From assembly GCF_937898925.1 (NCBI RefSeq), contig NZ_CALDKF010000040.1:1-33040 (forward strand): 33,040 nt of DNA, read 5' to 3'. The DNA comes from an uncultured Methanobrevibacter sp. (GTDB lineage: Archaea > Methanobacteriota > Methanobacteria > Methanobacteriales > Methanobacteriaceae). The notes below the pieces were generated by a model that was not told the origin of the DNA, searched no databases, and saw nothing but the letters and a program-made list of their open reading frames with translations. This document shows, in pieces, positions 9,086-17,135 of this stretch (the stretch's first letter is position 1; the number at the start of each line of letters is the position of its first letter). The position numbers were made by a program, and so were the translations under genes.

Positions 9086-9246
9086 TAATACTATAAGATA
9101 ATGTATGACTTACCCATATTGTTTTATCAATATGTCATGAGAAACATGCATTATCCTATATTATGATTACATATTGCCCTATCCCATTTCATGCTTAGAT
9201 CATAGGGCAAATCAATATATTAAAATAAGATTAATTCGGTGAAAAA
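9086..9246 (+). ncRNA. Structured 5' leader (possible regulatory RNA)
   Basis: Two stem regions lie between the TATA box and the SD. In the first, GATAATGTATG (9097-9107) pairs with CATGCATTATC (9145-9155) through 11 pairs including one G.U, enclosing a second helix CATATTG (9115-9121) / CAATATG (9128-9134). In the second, TTGCCCTAT (9174-9182) pairs perfectly with ATAGGGCAA (9202-9210) around a 19-base loop. GC-containing stems like these stand out in the surrounding AT-rich DNA. The SD GGTGA (9238-9242) follows 28 bases later. I do not recognise a known riboswitch class. The rest of the 8780-9246 spacer, upstream of the TATA box, is featureless AT-rich DNA that must also hold the dapL promoter. 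Confidence 0.5.
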
Positions 9247-11118
9247 ATGAAGGAAATAACAGCAATACTGCTTATTCTTATAGCACTTATTGGAATCATT
9301 TCCATAATAATTGTTAAGATATACTATAAGGATAAGGAAAAAGACAACGAGGAAGAAAGATTAGCAGAATTCATCAATAGCACAAAAGCGGACTATGACA
9401 ATGAAAAACGTGCAAGAACCAGAAAAGCACAAAGAAGGAACCGTGCTAACTTAAGTGAAGCTCAATTATATGCAAACACTATTGATGATGTTGAAAATGG
9501 AGATGTAGGTGGAACAACTGCTTTATTGAGACAAAGGGCAAAAGCTATGGATGAAGCTCCTCAAAAACAAGCTAGAAAAGTTAGAAGAGCCCAACCTGTT
9601 CCTAAAAAGGTCCCTAGAACCCCTGAAAGAGTAAAGACCCAAATGGAGAAGGAAGAAGAGGTTAAATCTTTCCAGGAACCTATTAAACCAGAACATACTG
9701 CAACCATTAACAGTGCAAGACAAGGAGAAAAACAGCCTGAAGCTCGTCAAGTGCCAATGACTGAAAAGCAAAAGGAATTCATCTCTGGCGAAACTAATAA
9801 GTTAGTCGTTGAAGAAGGTGAAGGCACTGTAAAAGTAGTTAAGTCTGTAAAACCTGCTGAAACCATTGAAGAAATTAAGGAATCTGCAAAAATTGAAGAG
9901 GAAGCTCAAGCAGAAGAGGCTGTTGAAGCTGAAGCAGAAGCAAAAGATGAAATCGTTCAAAAAGCTGAAGCAGACACTGCTGATTTAATCAAAAAGATTG
10001 AAAAAGCTAAAGAGGATGTTGAAGAGAAATTAGCAGACATTTCATCTGAAGACATTGAAGCGGTTAAAGAAAAAATGGCTAAAGAGGAAGAGGAAGCTGA
10101 AACTCCAGATATCGGAACCACTATTGAAAAGATCAAACAAGCATCTGAAGCTAAGGAAGAATCAAAAGCAGAAACCGAAGCTAAAGTGGAAGAAGTCAAA
10201 ACTGAAGTAAGCGAAGCTCCTAAAGCTGAAGAAACTTCCCAAACTGCAGAAGATTCCTATCATGATGATTTACATATCCTCTTAAATAAGGAAGAGCCAG
10301 TTGAAGTTGATGAAAGTCCTGAAAATGACTTTGTTACAATCAATTCAGGAAATGAAGAAAAACTCTCTACAGGAAATGAATTGATTAACAGTGCAATCAA
10401 ATCCATCAGAAACTTCAGAAAAGCAAATGCTCCACAACAACCAACTGTAGTGGAAACTAAAGTTGATATCGTTCCTGATGATTATGCTCAAGACTTAGGA
10501 GATGGAATTGAATACATTGGAGATACAATTACAATAACTCCTATCCATGAAGAGGAAAGAGACTTAGCAAAAACTCAACCTAACGAAGATGTAGACAAGA
10601 TCTATAAGGAAATCAATAAGGAATCCTACAATAAGACTGATGATGAGGAATTATCTGATTCCTTCGAAGATGTAACTGATGAAACATCTGAAAAAGATGC
10701 AAATGTCTACACTAAAGAGGACTATAAAAAGATAGAAGCTAAGGAGAAAGAGAAAGTACGTAGAGCAGAAAACACTAAAAAGATTTTAGGATCAAAAGGC
10801 ATTAGCGAAGAAGATCTCCGCAAAAGATCTGAAGCTAAAGCTAAATCCAAACGTACAAGAAGAGCTGCTCCTGCTGAAGAGCCTGTAGAAGAAGGTCAAA
10901 AAAGATTGATGATGCATAAGGCTAAAACCGATGTTGAAGAAGTGTACATCAATGGTACCTTATTTGAACTAAAAGTAGGTCAAATTGTTATCTTTGACAT
11001 TAATGGCGAAAGCTATTCAAGCCAAATCTTAAGACTCAAGCCAGGCTACATTGGAATAAGATACAGATCTAAAAAGATTTGGGTCAAATCCAATACAGTT
11101 AAAAAGATTTTAAAATAA
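9247..11118 (+). CDS. Membrane-anchored charged protein with small C-terminal beta domain
   Basis: A 623-residue protein not assigned to a known family. Residues about 4-25 form one hydrophobic segment followed by KIYYKDK, so the bulk is probably cytoplasmic. Residues 28-550 are highly charged and low in hydrophobics. They include a basic part (about 55-150, RTRKAQRRNR and similar), a Glu/Ala/Lys-rich, probably coiled-coil part (about 190-335), and an acidic part. Residues about 560-623 form a compact beta-rich domain (VYINGTLFELKVGQIVIFD, ... YIGIRYRSKKIWV), possibly an SH3-like barrel. The start is supported by GGTGAAAAAATG. A cytoskeletal, envelope-scaffolding or nucleic-acid-linked role is possible but nothing decides it. 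It has its own promoter and a structured leader. Confidence 0.8.
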   Translation: MKEITAILLILIALIGIISIIIVKIYYKDKEKDNEEERLAEFINSTKADYDNEKRARTRKAQRRNRANLSEAQLYANTIDDVENGDVGGTTALLRQRAKAMDEAPQKQARKVRRAQPVPKKVPRTPERVKTQMEKEEEVKSFQEPIKPEHTATINSARQGEKQPEARQVPMTEKQKEFISGETNKLVVEEGEGTVKVVKSVKPAETIEEIKESAKIEEEAQAEEAVEAEAEAKDEIVQKAEADTADLIKKIEKAKEDVEEKLADISSEDIEAVKEKMAKEEEEAETPDIGTTIEKIKQASEAKEESKAETEAKVEEVKTEVSEAPKAEETSQTAEDSYHDDLHILLNKEEPVEVDESPENDFVTINSGNEEKLSTGNELINSAIKSIRNFRKANAPQQPTVVETKVDIVPDDYAQDLGDGIEYIGDTITITPIHEEERDLAKTQPNEDVDKIYKEINKESYNKTDDEELSDSFEDVTDETSEKDANVYTKEDYKKIEAKEKEKVRRAENTKKILGSKGISEEDLRKRSEAKAKSKRTRRAAPAEEPVEEGQKRLMMHKAKTDVEEVYINGTLFELKVGQIVIFDINGESYSSQILRLKPGYIGIRYRSKKIWVKSNTVKKILK

Positions 11119-11336
11119 TTAAATAGTTTAAATAGCTTTAATTCTATTTTAACTATTTTAATTTATTATTTTAAAAACTAAAATTAAATTTTATAATTTT
11201 TATTTAAAAAGAATAAATTTATTTAACTAAAAAAAAGCCGAATTAATCTTAAATAAATTTATTTCCTTCTTTTATTTTTTTAAAAAAGCGTTTATTTTTA
11301 CTTAATGTCTTATTTTGCTTTTTACTTTACCTTTTT
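11119..11336. terminator. AT-rich convergent intergenic region with repeated palindrome
   Basis: The genes at 9247 and 11337 converge here. T-runs occur on both strands (for example on the + strand near 11275-11282 and as A-runs near 11228-11236). The palindrome AATAAATTTATTT appears twice, at 11212-11224 and within 11251-11264. No ORF is seen. Probably a bidirectional termination region. Confidence 0.35.
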
Positions 11337-12284
11337 TTACTTGTTGATATTAAGCAAATTAGAATAATATTCTATAGTTTTATCCAATCCTTCATCTAAT
11401 TTTACATTAGGTTCCCAATCCAACTCTTTTTTTGCTAAAGAGATATCCGGTTTTCTTTTGCTTGGATCATCACTTGGCAATGGGCAAAATATAATCTCAG
11501 ATTCGGAATTGGTCTTTTGAATGACCTTTTGAGCCAAATCAAGAATAGTGAACTCTTCAGGGTTTCCAAGATTAACCGGTCCTAAAAAGTCTTCTCTTGA
11601 ATTCATCATCCTATAGAGTCCTTCAATCATGTCATCGATATAGCAGAAGCTTCTTGTTTGACTTCCATCACCATAAACAGTGATGTCTTCTCCCTTTAAG
11701 GATTGTATGATGAAATTGGAAACAACCCTACCGTCATATGGATCCATGTTAGGACCGTAAGTATTGAAAATCCTTACAACCTTAATTTTAGTTGAATAAA
11801 TTCTGTTAAAATCAAAAAATAGTGTTTCGGCTGCTCTTTTTCCTTCATCATAACAAGCTCTAACCCCAATAGGATTTACATTGCCTCTATAAGATTCCTT
11901 TTGAGGATGTTCCAATGGGTCCCCATATACTTCACTAGTACTTGTCTGAAGGATTTTAGCATCATTTTCAAAAGCAAGCTCAAGCAAGTTCAAAGCACCT
12001 ATAACATTTGTCTTCAATGTATCAATAGGCCTATTAAGATAGTGGGGAGGGCTTGCAATTGATGCCAGGTTATATATTTCATCAATGCTTTCATCAATCT
12101 CCAAAGGCTCTGTGATGTCATGCTTTATAATGCTAAATGAGGGGGAATCAAAATCCTTTACATTATCCATGTTACCTGTAGAGAAATTATCTACACAGAT
12201 AACCTTTTCTCCTTTATTGAGCAAGTAGGAACAAAGGTTTGAACCTATAAATCCCGCTCCACCACAGACCAAAATTGTTTTCAT
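11337..12284 (-). CDS. UDP-glucuronate decarboxylase-like NAD-dependent sugar epimerase/dehydratase
   Basis: An extended short-chain dehydrogenase of 315 residues. The NAD-binding GGAGFIG lies at 8-14; TSEVYGDP (116-123) holds the catalytic Ser/Thr and E118; YDEGK (145-149) is the YxxxK catalytic pair. The runs NPIGVRACYDEGKR, FNTYGPNMDPYDGRVVSNF and QTRSFCYIDD are typical of UDP-xylose synthase (UDP-glucuronate to UDP-xylose + CO2); dTDP-glucose 4,6-dehydratase relatives are the alternative. It would supply a nucleotide sugar for surface glycans and lies next to a glycosyltransferase. The frame opens at 12296, but family members begin MKxILVxGG, so ATG at 12284 is preferred, with GGGTAA as a weak SD. 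Confidence 0.82.
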   Translation of the reverse strand: MKTILVCGGAGFIGSNLCSYLLNKGEKVICVDNFSTGNMDNVKDFDSPSFSIIKHDITEPLEIDESIDEIYNLASIASPPHYLNRPIDTLKTNVIGALNLLELAFENDAKILQTSTSEVYGDPLEHPQKESYRGNVNPIGVRACYDEGKRAAETLFFDFNRIYSTKIKVVRIFNTYGPNMDPYDGRVVSNFIIQSLKGEDITVYGDGSQTRSFCYIDDMIEGLYRMMNSREDFLGPVNLGNPEEFTILDLAQKVIQKTNSESEIIFCPLPSDDPSKRKPDISLAKKELDWEPNVKLDEGLDKTIEYYSNLLNINK

Positions 12285-12336
12285 AGTTTTACCCATTAAA
12301 TATTATGTTTCAAATATTAAATATATTGCATAGAAT

Positions 12337-12353
12337 AAAAAAAAAAAAAAAAA
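12337..12353 (-). terminator. Seventeen-base oligo-T run directly after the glycosyltransferase stop
   Basis: Seventeen consecutive A on the + strand, read as T17 in the transcript, touch the stop codon of the gene at 12354. Archaeal RNA polymerase terminates on U-runs, so this probably ends the glycosyltransferase mRNA and uncouples it from the epimerase gene 50 bases further on. A run this long is also prone to length change. Confidence 0.6.
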
Positions 12354-13541
12354 TTATAATTTTCTAAGGAAATTCATGAATGCCCTTAATGGTTTTGTTA
12401 ATTTCCAACTTTTAGAGGACAATAAACTTTTATTAAAGTCATTTAACTTCTTAATCTCTTTCTTTAATTTCTTATTGTCCTTATTTAGCTTCCTATTCTT
12501 TTTCTTTAATGATTTCAATTCCTTATTCGGATTCTCATTATTTGTTTTCAAGTCATAAAGCTCATTTCTTAAATCATACTCAAAATGATTATTGGATTCA
12601 ATAACATTATTGAATAAGCTCTTGTTTTTTGCATATAATGAAGAATAAAAATCATAGTATTTTTCATGGCCAATGATCTTTTCAAAATCCTTTTTCATTT
12701 CTGTGAAGAAAAATTCCTTGAACTCAACCATAATCAAATTATAACGGGTGTTGATGAGCCTAACCTTTCTATTGTATAAGAATTCCTTAAAATCTTCAAA
12801 ATGGCCATAATCCATGAATGTTTTGAAAATTAGGTTATTTGTTTTGATTGTATGAACACTTTTCTCATTATGGGAATGAACTAAAGAACTTGAATGAACC
12901 CTTCTTGTATAAAGGATTTTATCATAGAAATAAATTCTGCTGGAATTGAACATTATCTCCCAAAAGAAGATATTGTCATGATAAATCAATTCCAAAGGAA
13001 ATTGTGCACCGCTTTTCTTAATCAAATCATGACTGTAAAGCTTGGACCATGGAGTGACACATATATCAAAAATTGTATTTCCGATATCTCTCCAGTCAAA
13101 AACATCATCCCCTACTACTTCATGCAATCTAGGCATTGTAAAATAGGAATCTTCAAAATATTTATCAGTATCCTGATCATAATTGATTGCTTTAAAGATT
13201 ACAAAATCCAATTCCTTTTCTTCCATAATGTTATAAAGCTCTTCAAGTGCATTTAAGTCAAGAATATCGTCAGCATCCATAAAATAAACATATTTCCCTT
13301 TTGCTTTGCTAAGGCCGGTATTTGTAGCTCCACCGGGACCTTGATTTTCCTGTGTGTAGACTTGAACACGGCTATCCTTTGAAGCATAGTATTCCAATCG
13401 CTCCAATGTAGTGTCAGTTGATCCATCATCAACACAGATAATCTCCAAATCCTCAAAGCTTTGATTGATTATGGAATCAAGAGCCTCATCCAGATAATCA
13501 ATAGCATTGTATGCAGGAATAATAACAGATATTTCTACCAT
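12354..13541 (-). CDS. Family 2 glycosyltransferase with coiled-coil tail
   Basis: Transfers a sugar from a nucleotide donor, probably at the cytoplasmic membrane face in surface-glycan synthesis. The 395 residues begin with a GT-A domain: ISVIIPAYN (4-12), VDDGST (37-42), QGPGGATNTG (67-76) and the metal-binding DAD motif at 89-91. Residues about 339-372 are a Lys/Leu/Asn coiled coil. The end, SWKLTKPLR (378-386) plus a basic/hydrophobic stretch, is nearly the same as the end of the WbdD-like protein at 1710-3455. The start is supported by TTTGGTGTATTTATGG. Donor and acceptor cannot be told. The neighbouring epimerase suggests a UDP-pentose or uronate-derived sugar, which is inference. Confidence 0.87.
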   Translation of the reverse strand: MVEISVIIPAYNAIDYLDEALDSIINQSFEDLEIICVDDGSTDTTLERLEYYASKDSRVQVYTQENQGPGGATNTGLSKAKGKYVYFMDADDILDLNALEELYNIMEEKELDFVIFKAINYDQDTDKYFEDSYFTMPRLHEVVGDDVFDWRDIGNTIFDICVTPWSKLYSHDLIKKSGAQFPLELIYHDNIFFWEIMFNSSRIYFYDKILYTRRVHSSSLVHSHNEKSVHTIKTNNLIFKTFMDYGHFEDFKEFLYNRKVRLINTRYNLIMVEFKEFFFTEMKKDFEKIIGHEKYYDFYSSLYAKNKSLFNNVIESNNHFEYDLRNELYDLKTNNENPNKELKSLKKKNRKLNKDNKKLKKEIKKLNDFNKSLLSSKSWKLTKPLRAFMNFLRKL

Positions 13542-13645
13542 AAATACACCAAACAGTTCAAAATAATATGAATCTTAAATAAAACTAAAGAATTAAAAAA
13601 ATAAAAAAATAAAAAATTAAAGGATAAATAATTAAACAAAATTAA

Positions 13646-15316
13646 TTATTTATGTGCATAATAAAAGATTAATTCATCATCTTTTATCTCATCAAGTCTT
13701 GCAAATCCGAATCTTTCAAATTGGACAATGTCGCCGACTTTCAAGTCATTGCAGTCGATTTCACAAAGACCTTCAGTAACAGATGCGTCATCCATTACAA
13801 CCTTAGCCTTGATAGCATCAGTTGGAACCCATTGGATGATTCTTGCTTTTGCTTCTCTTGCATCTTCAAAGGATTTGCTGTGGAATGATGCATTTCCATC
13901 CTTGATTTCAACATTTACCGCATCCATTAAACGGCTGATCCCATCAGTCAAATCAGCTTCAGGGATATAGACTTCACTGTTGAATACAAGGGTTCTGTTT
14001 CCCCTTTCCTCAAAGTCAGGGTGCAATGGCCTTTCAATAGTTAATCCTAAATCCTCTTCAGGTACATCAGCAATATCTATTTTTACAGGATTTGGAACAA
14101 AGAAATACCTGTTTACCTTTTGCTCAATGATATTCCTGTTCAATCCATAGATCTTTTTCCAGCTGATTGCAGAGTCAGACATTTTGATACCTATTTCAAC
14201 CATCAATTGAGTGATGGTTTCAGGTTGGATTCCTCTTCTTGCAATTGCTTTCAATGTTCCAAGTCTTGGATCATCCCAACCGCTGTAAGTGCCATCTTCA
14301 ATTCCAGCCATAGCTTTAGAGGTACTTAGTGCAATGTCTTCCATTTTTAATCTTCCGTAATGGATAAACTCAGGAATTTCCCAACCCATATGTTGGTAAA
14401 GATACTTTTGCTTTTCACTGTTTGCAAGGTGGTCCTTACCTCTTAATACATGAGTCATTCCAAGCAAATGGTCATCTACAGACACTGAGAAGTTCATCAT
14501 AGGATATACTCTGTATTTGGTGCCCATTCTTGGGTGTTCCTCTTCTACAATTCTCATTGCTACCCAATCACGAATAGCTGGATTCTTATGATTTATATCA
14601 GTTTTAACTCTAAGAACAGCCTCACCTGCTTCCATTTCAGGGAACTTTTTCCAAAGTTCCATATTCTCTTCCACAGTATTGTCTCTGCATGGGCAAGCTT
14701 GGCAATTGTCCTTAAGCTTTTTGAACTCTCCACCATCACAGGTACACATATATGCTGCACCACGCTTGATAAGCTCTTCAGCGTATTGGTAATAGATTTC
14801 AAAACGGTCACTTTGGTAGTAGACTTCATCAGGCTCGATACCTAACCATTTCAAATCCTCTTGAATCAATTCATAAGCAGGTTCGTAAATACGTTTTGGA
14901 TCGGTATCCTCAATTCTCAATATGAACTTTCCGCCACATTTCTTTACATATTCCCCATTAGGAATAGCTGCCCTTGCATGTCCAATATGCAATGGACCAC
15001 TTGGGTTTGGAGCAAAACGCATTACAACATCCTTGTTTTTACCTGGAAGCTTTGGAAGACCTTCCTCTTTCTTTTGCTTTTTCTCTTCAACAGCAACTCC
15101 CAACTCTTCCATTTTAGCTTTCTGTTCCTCTGGTGAAAGTGCATTCACTTGAGCCACAATCTTTCCAGATAAAGGTCCAATTTCCTTAGCCCTTGGCCTG
15201 AGTTCAGGTTCACTGCTCATAATGGAACCCATAACAGCTCCAGGATTCGCACTTCCCTTATGTTTAGCTGCATTCAATAATGCATGTTTAAATACAATTT
15301 CTTCTAATTCATCCAT
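13646..15316 (-). CDS. gltX: Glutamyl-tRNA synthetase, archaeal type
   Basis: Charges tRNA-Glu with glutamate. About 556 residues. The class I HIGH motif is literal (PLHIGHARAA, H110-H113), a four-Cys cluster follows near 195-212 (CTCDGG...CQACPC), and the KMSKS equivalent is ALSTSK. The C-terminal half is the beta-barrel anticodon-binding form used by archaeal/eukaryotic GluRS and GlnRS, as expected in an archaeon. An N-terminal helical extension of about 100 residues precedes the catalytic fold, normal for archaeal GluRS. In such organisms a non-discriminating enzyme may also make Glu-tRNA-Gln. The frame opens with GTG at 15325, but GTGAT there looks like the SD, so ATG at 15316 is chosen. 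Confidence 0.94.
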   Translation of the reverse strand: MDELEEIVFKHALLNAAKHKGSANPGAVMGSIMSSEPELRPRAKEIGPLSGKIVAQVNALSPEEQKAKMEELGVAVEEKKQKKEEGLPKLPGKNKDVVMRFAPNPSGPLHIGHARAAIPNGEYVKKCGGKFILRIEDTDPKRIYEPAYELIQEDLKWLGIEPDEVYYQSDRFEIYYQYAEELIKRGAAYMCTCDGGEFKKLKDNCQACPCRDNTVEENMELWKKFPEMEAGEAVLRVKTDINHKNPAIRDWVAMRIVEEEHPRMGTKYRVYPMMNFSVSVDDHLLGMTHVLRGKDHLANSEKQKYLYQHMGWEIPEFIHYGRLKMEDIALSTSKAMAGIEDGTYSGWDDPRLGTLKAIARRGIQPETITQLMVEIGIKMSDSAISWKKIYGLNRNIIEQKVNRYFFVPNPVKIDIADVPEEDLGLTIERPLHPDFEERGNRTLVFNSEVYIPEADLTDGISRLMDAVNVEIKDGNASFHSKSFEDAREAKARIIQWVPTDAIKAKVVMDDASVTEGLCEIDCNDLKVGDIVQFERFGFARLDEIKDDELIFYYAHK

Positions 15317-15687
15317 AAATATCACAAAATAAATAAATTTTAAAAAAAGTGTTTGAATTAAATAATGTTCAACTATAAATTAAATTAATAATTTTAATTA
15401 AAATTATGTTATAATTTATGAAACTAAACTTATATAAATATAATTAAAAATAGTCTTAAATCTAGATAAATAATTTAATGAAAATTGAAAAATAGGTATA
15501 AATCTAATATGAATGTAATAAAATTACAAACATATTAGATAGGCAAATCTAATAAATAGGTTTAGCAACGATATTTATCAGACAATATAATTTTTAAGCA
15601 TTTTGATATTTAAATTATTTGATATAAATGCCCCTTTAGAGAAATAAGGAAAAATTATTTAGTTATACCTAAATATATCTGATTAAA
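15317..15687 (-). promoter_or_regulatory. gltX upstream spacer
   Basis: Lies between the end of the TIGR04076 gene and the gltX start. On the - strand a TATATTTATATAAG-like TATA region occurs at about 15428-15441, which would give a leader of about 85 bases. The nested palindrome at 15502-15540 is described separately. A third copy of its outer arm, ATCTAATA, lies at about 15548-15555. No ORF or RNA gene is recognised. Confidence 0.35.
15502..15540. repeat. Nested 39-base palindrome
   Basis: ATCTAATATG (15502-15511) and CATATTAGAT (15531-15540) are perfect inverted repeats. Inside them TGTAAT (15514-15519) and ATTACA (15523-15528) form a second perfect pair with a 3-base centre, separated by A-A mismatches. 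The whole can fold as one 39-base hairpin in RNA or act as a dyad operator. It lies about 60 bases upstream of the gltX TATA-like element and downstream of the TIGR04076 gene. Confidence 0.6.
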
Positions 15688-16017
15688 TCAATTTTCTAAA
15701 TTGGATTCGATGTCTGTAGCTTCAAGCTTCATTATAACTGGCCTTAGTCCATCATTGCAGGATACAATAGCTACTCCTGGAGTTTTAATCCAGTCCTCAT
15801 AATACCATATTTCACTTGCACCATGCGCTAATGCAAATACATATTGATAAATCGCCTTCCATGCTTCATCACAAAATCCTTCAGGTTTTGCATAATCAGC
15901 ATAATAGACCTCGCCCTCTTTCATTAAGGGACAGATGGATAAGCCTTCAACACCATATTCCTTAGCAAGATCATCTTGAAAGGTAGTCTTTAAAATTGTA
16001 ATCTTAACTTTCTTCAT
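15688..16017 (-). CDS. TIGR04076 family protein
   Basis: A 109-residue soluble protein of unknown function. Features typical of TIGR04076 are KVKITILKTTF at the start, the DLAKEYG helix, PEGFCDEAWKAI near the middle and the closing CNDGLRPVIMKLE strand. Cysteines at the CPL, FCD and SCNDG positions could bind metal; that is inference. No SD is visible before ATG (ATAATT precedes it), while a TATA-like AATTATAAT lies about 25-33 bases upstream, so a leaderless mRNA is plausible. It stands alone between two spacers. Confidence 0.82.
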   Translation of the reverse strand: MKKVKITILKTTFQDDLAKEYGVEGLSICPLMKEGEVYYADYAKPEGFCDEAWKAIYQYVFALAHGASEIWYYEDWIKTPGVAIVSCNDGLRPVIMKLEATDIESNLEN

Positions 16018-16595
16018 AATTATAAATTAGTTGTTTTTAGTAATTATAATTAATGAATGTATAGATAAGTTGCACTAAATAAATAAGATTTTTGATATGA
16101 ATTAATATAAATGAAAAAGCAATTAATAATTTTATAAGTATTGATAATTAAATATGATTTAATCAATCATCTTTTTAATTAAAATGAAGGAAAAATTTTT
16201 TGAAAAATTTACTATATGAAACTATGTAAAAAATGGTGATTTTTCAATTTCGAAATTTCGAAATCGAAATAATGTTTTTACAAACAAAATTTCAAAAATT
16301 TTACAGTAGAAATACACCTCTCTCTAATATATGAAAATTTTTGTCAAATAATGAATTTTCTTTATAAAGAACTGTAAAAAAATAAACTAATTATAAATAT
16401 TAGGCAATTAATAAAATTATATGATGAAGAGATAGATCAATTTTTTCAAGACAGACATTCAATGATAAAAATCAACAATATATAAAGGAAAACATGTTAA
16501 AAATTATCTATTGTATATCTTGAAAATGAAATGAAAATTCTCTATGAACAAGAAAATAATTTACAAATACTAAAATATAATAGGTGGAATTTAAA
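16018..16595 (+). promoter_or_regulatory. Divergent intergenic region with imperfect inverted repeats
   Basis: This 578-base spacer separates divergent genes. TATATAAA at 16479-16486 is a candidate TATA box for the + strand gene, giving a leader of about 85-90 bases. At 16225-16282 TGTAAAAA pairs with TTTTTACA around a region holding two overlapping copies of ATTTCGAAAT (16247-16264). Weaker flanking arms, TTTTGAAA-type at about 16197 and AAATTTCAAAA at about 16289, extend the symmetry. No ORF with an SD is seen. Confidence 0.35.
16247..16270. repeat. Overlapping TTTCGAAA palindromes
   Basis: ATTTCGAAAT occurs twice, sharing AAT/ATT ends, followed by a third half copy (ATCGAAAT). The motif is self-complementary and CG is otherwise rare in this spacer, so it resembles a repeated operator. 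No regulator gene is adjacent. Confidence 0.5.
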
Positions 16596-17096
16596 ATGGA
16601 TGGAAGATTAGATATAGATTCTTTTGAAAAGGCCATTAATGGTTTAAATAAAAATTTAAGTGATGTAGGATTGCTCTTTAGAGCAAATATGCCACTTCTT
16701 GCAACAGATGCTACCCAAGAAACTAAAGAGAATTGTGTGGATAAGATGTCTGAGAGAATTGCTGAATTGCTTGATTCATTTAGAGAAAGCTATTCCTACT
16801 ACAATGACTTCTATGAAAAGATAAAAGAAAACATAAGAAATGACAATGTCGAAAATCCAGAGGAATATGACGTATTCTTCAATCATGCTAATGAGACATT
16901 TCCAAAATACATTGATGAGCTTGGACAAAGCATTGACAGCTTATGTGATATTCCTGTAAAGACTGAAAAGTTCGAATCAACAATGAGAGAGTTAGGCTCC
17001 ATCATTGAAAACTTCCGTTTTGACTTTAAGAGAACATTAGCGGTCTCTGACGTTTATGAAGTTCAAAAGCAAATGAAAGCTGAAAACAAGGACTAA
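16596..17096 (+). CDS. Helical protein of unknown function
   Basis: About 166 residues, acidic, predicted almost entirely helical with long amphipathic stretches (for example MSERIAELLDSFRESYSYYNDFYEKI around 55-80, given here only as a region). No signal peptide, membrane segment, Cys pairs or catalytic motif is seen, and no family is recognised. The frame could open with GTG at 16584, but AGGTGG there fits an SD for ATG at 16596. It lies 39 bases before the first of two tandem methyltransferases and may share their transcript. Confidence 0.75.
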   Translation: MDGRLDIDSFEKAINGLNKNLSDVGLLFRANMPLLATDATQETKENCVDKMSERIAELLDSFRESYSYYNDFYEKIKENIRNDNVENPEEYDVFFNHANETFPKYIDELGQSIDSLCDIPVKTEKFESTMRELGSIIENFRFDFKRTLAVSDVYEVQKQMKAENKD

Positions 17097-17135
17097 ATAA
17101 TCAATACTCATTTAAATGGAGTCTTTTGTGATAAC

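Noticed and set aside
9086..9246. Known riboswitch (for example fluoride, TPP or cobalamin class)
   Set aside because: None of the conserved cores I know is present, and the downstream gene is not a transporter or biosynthetic gene of those classes.
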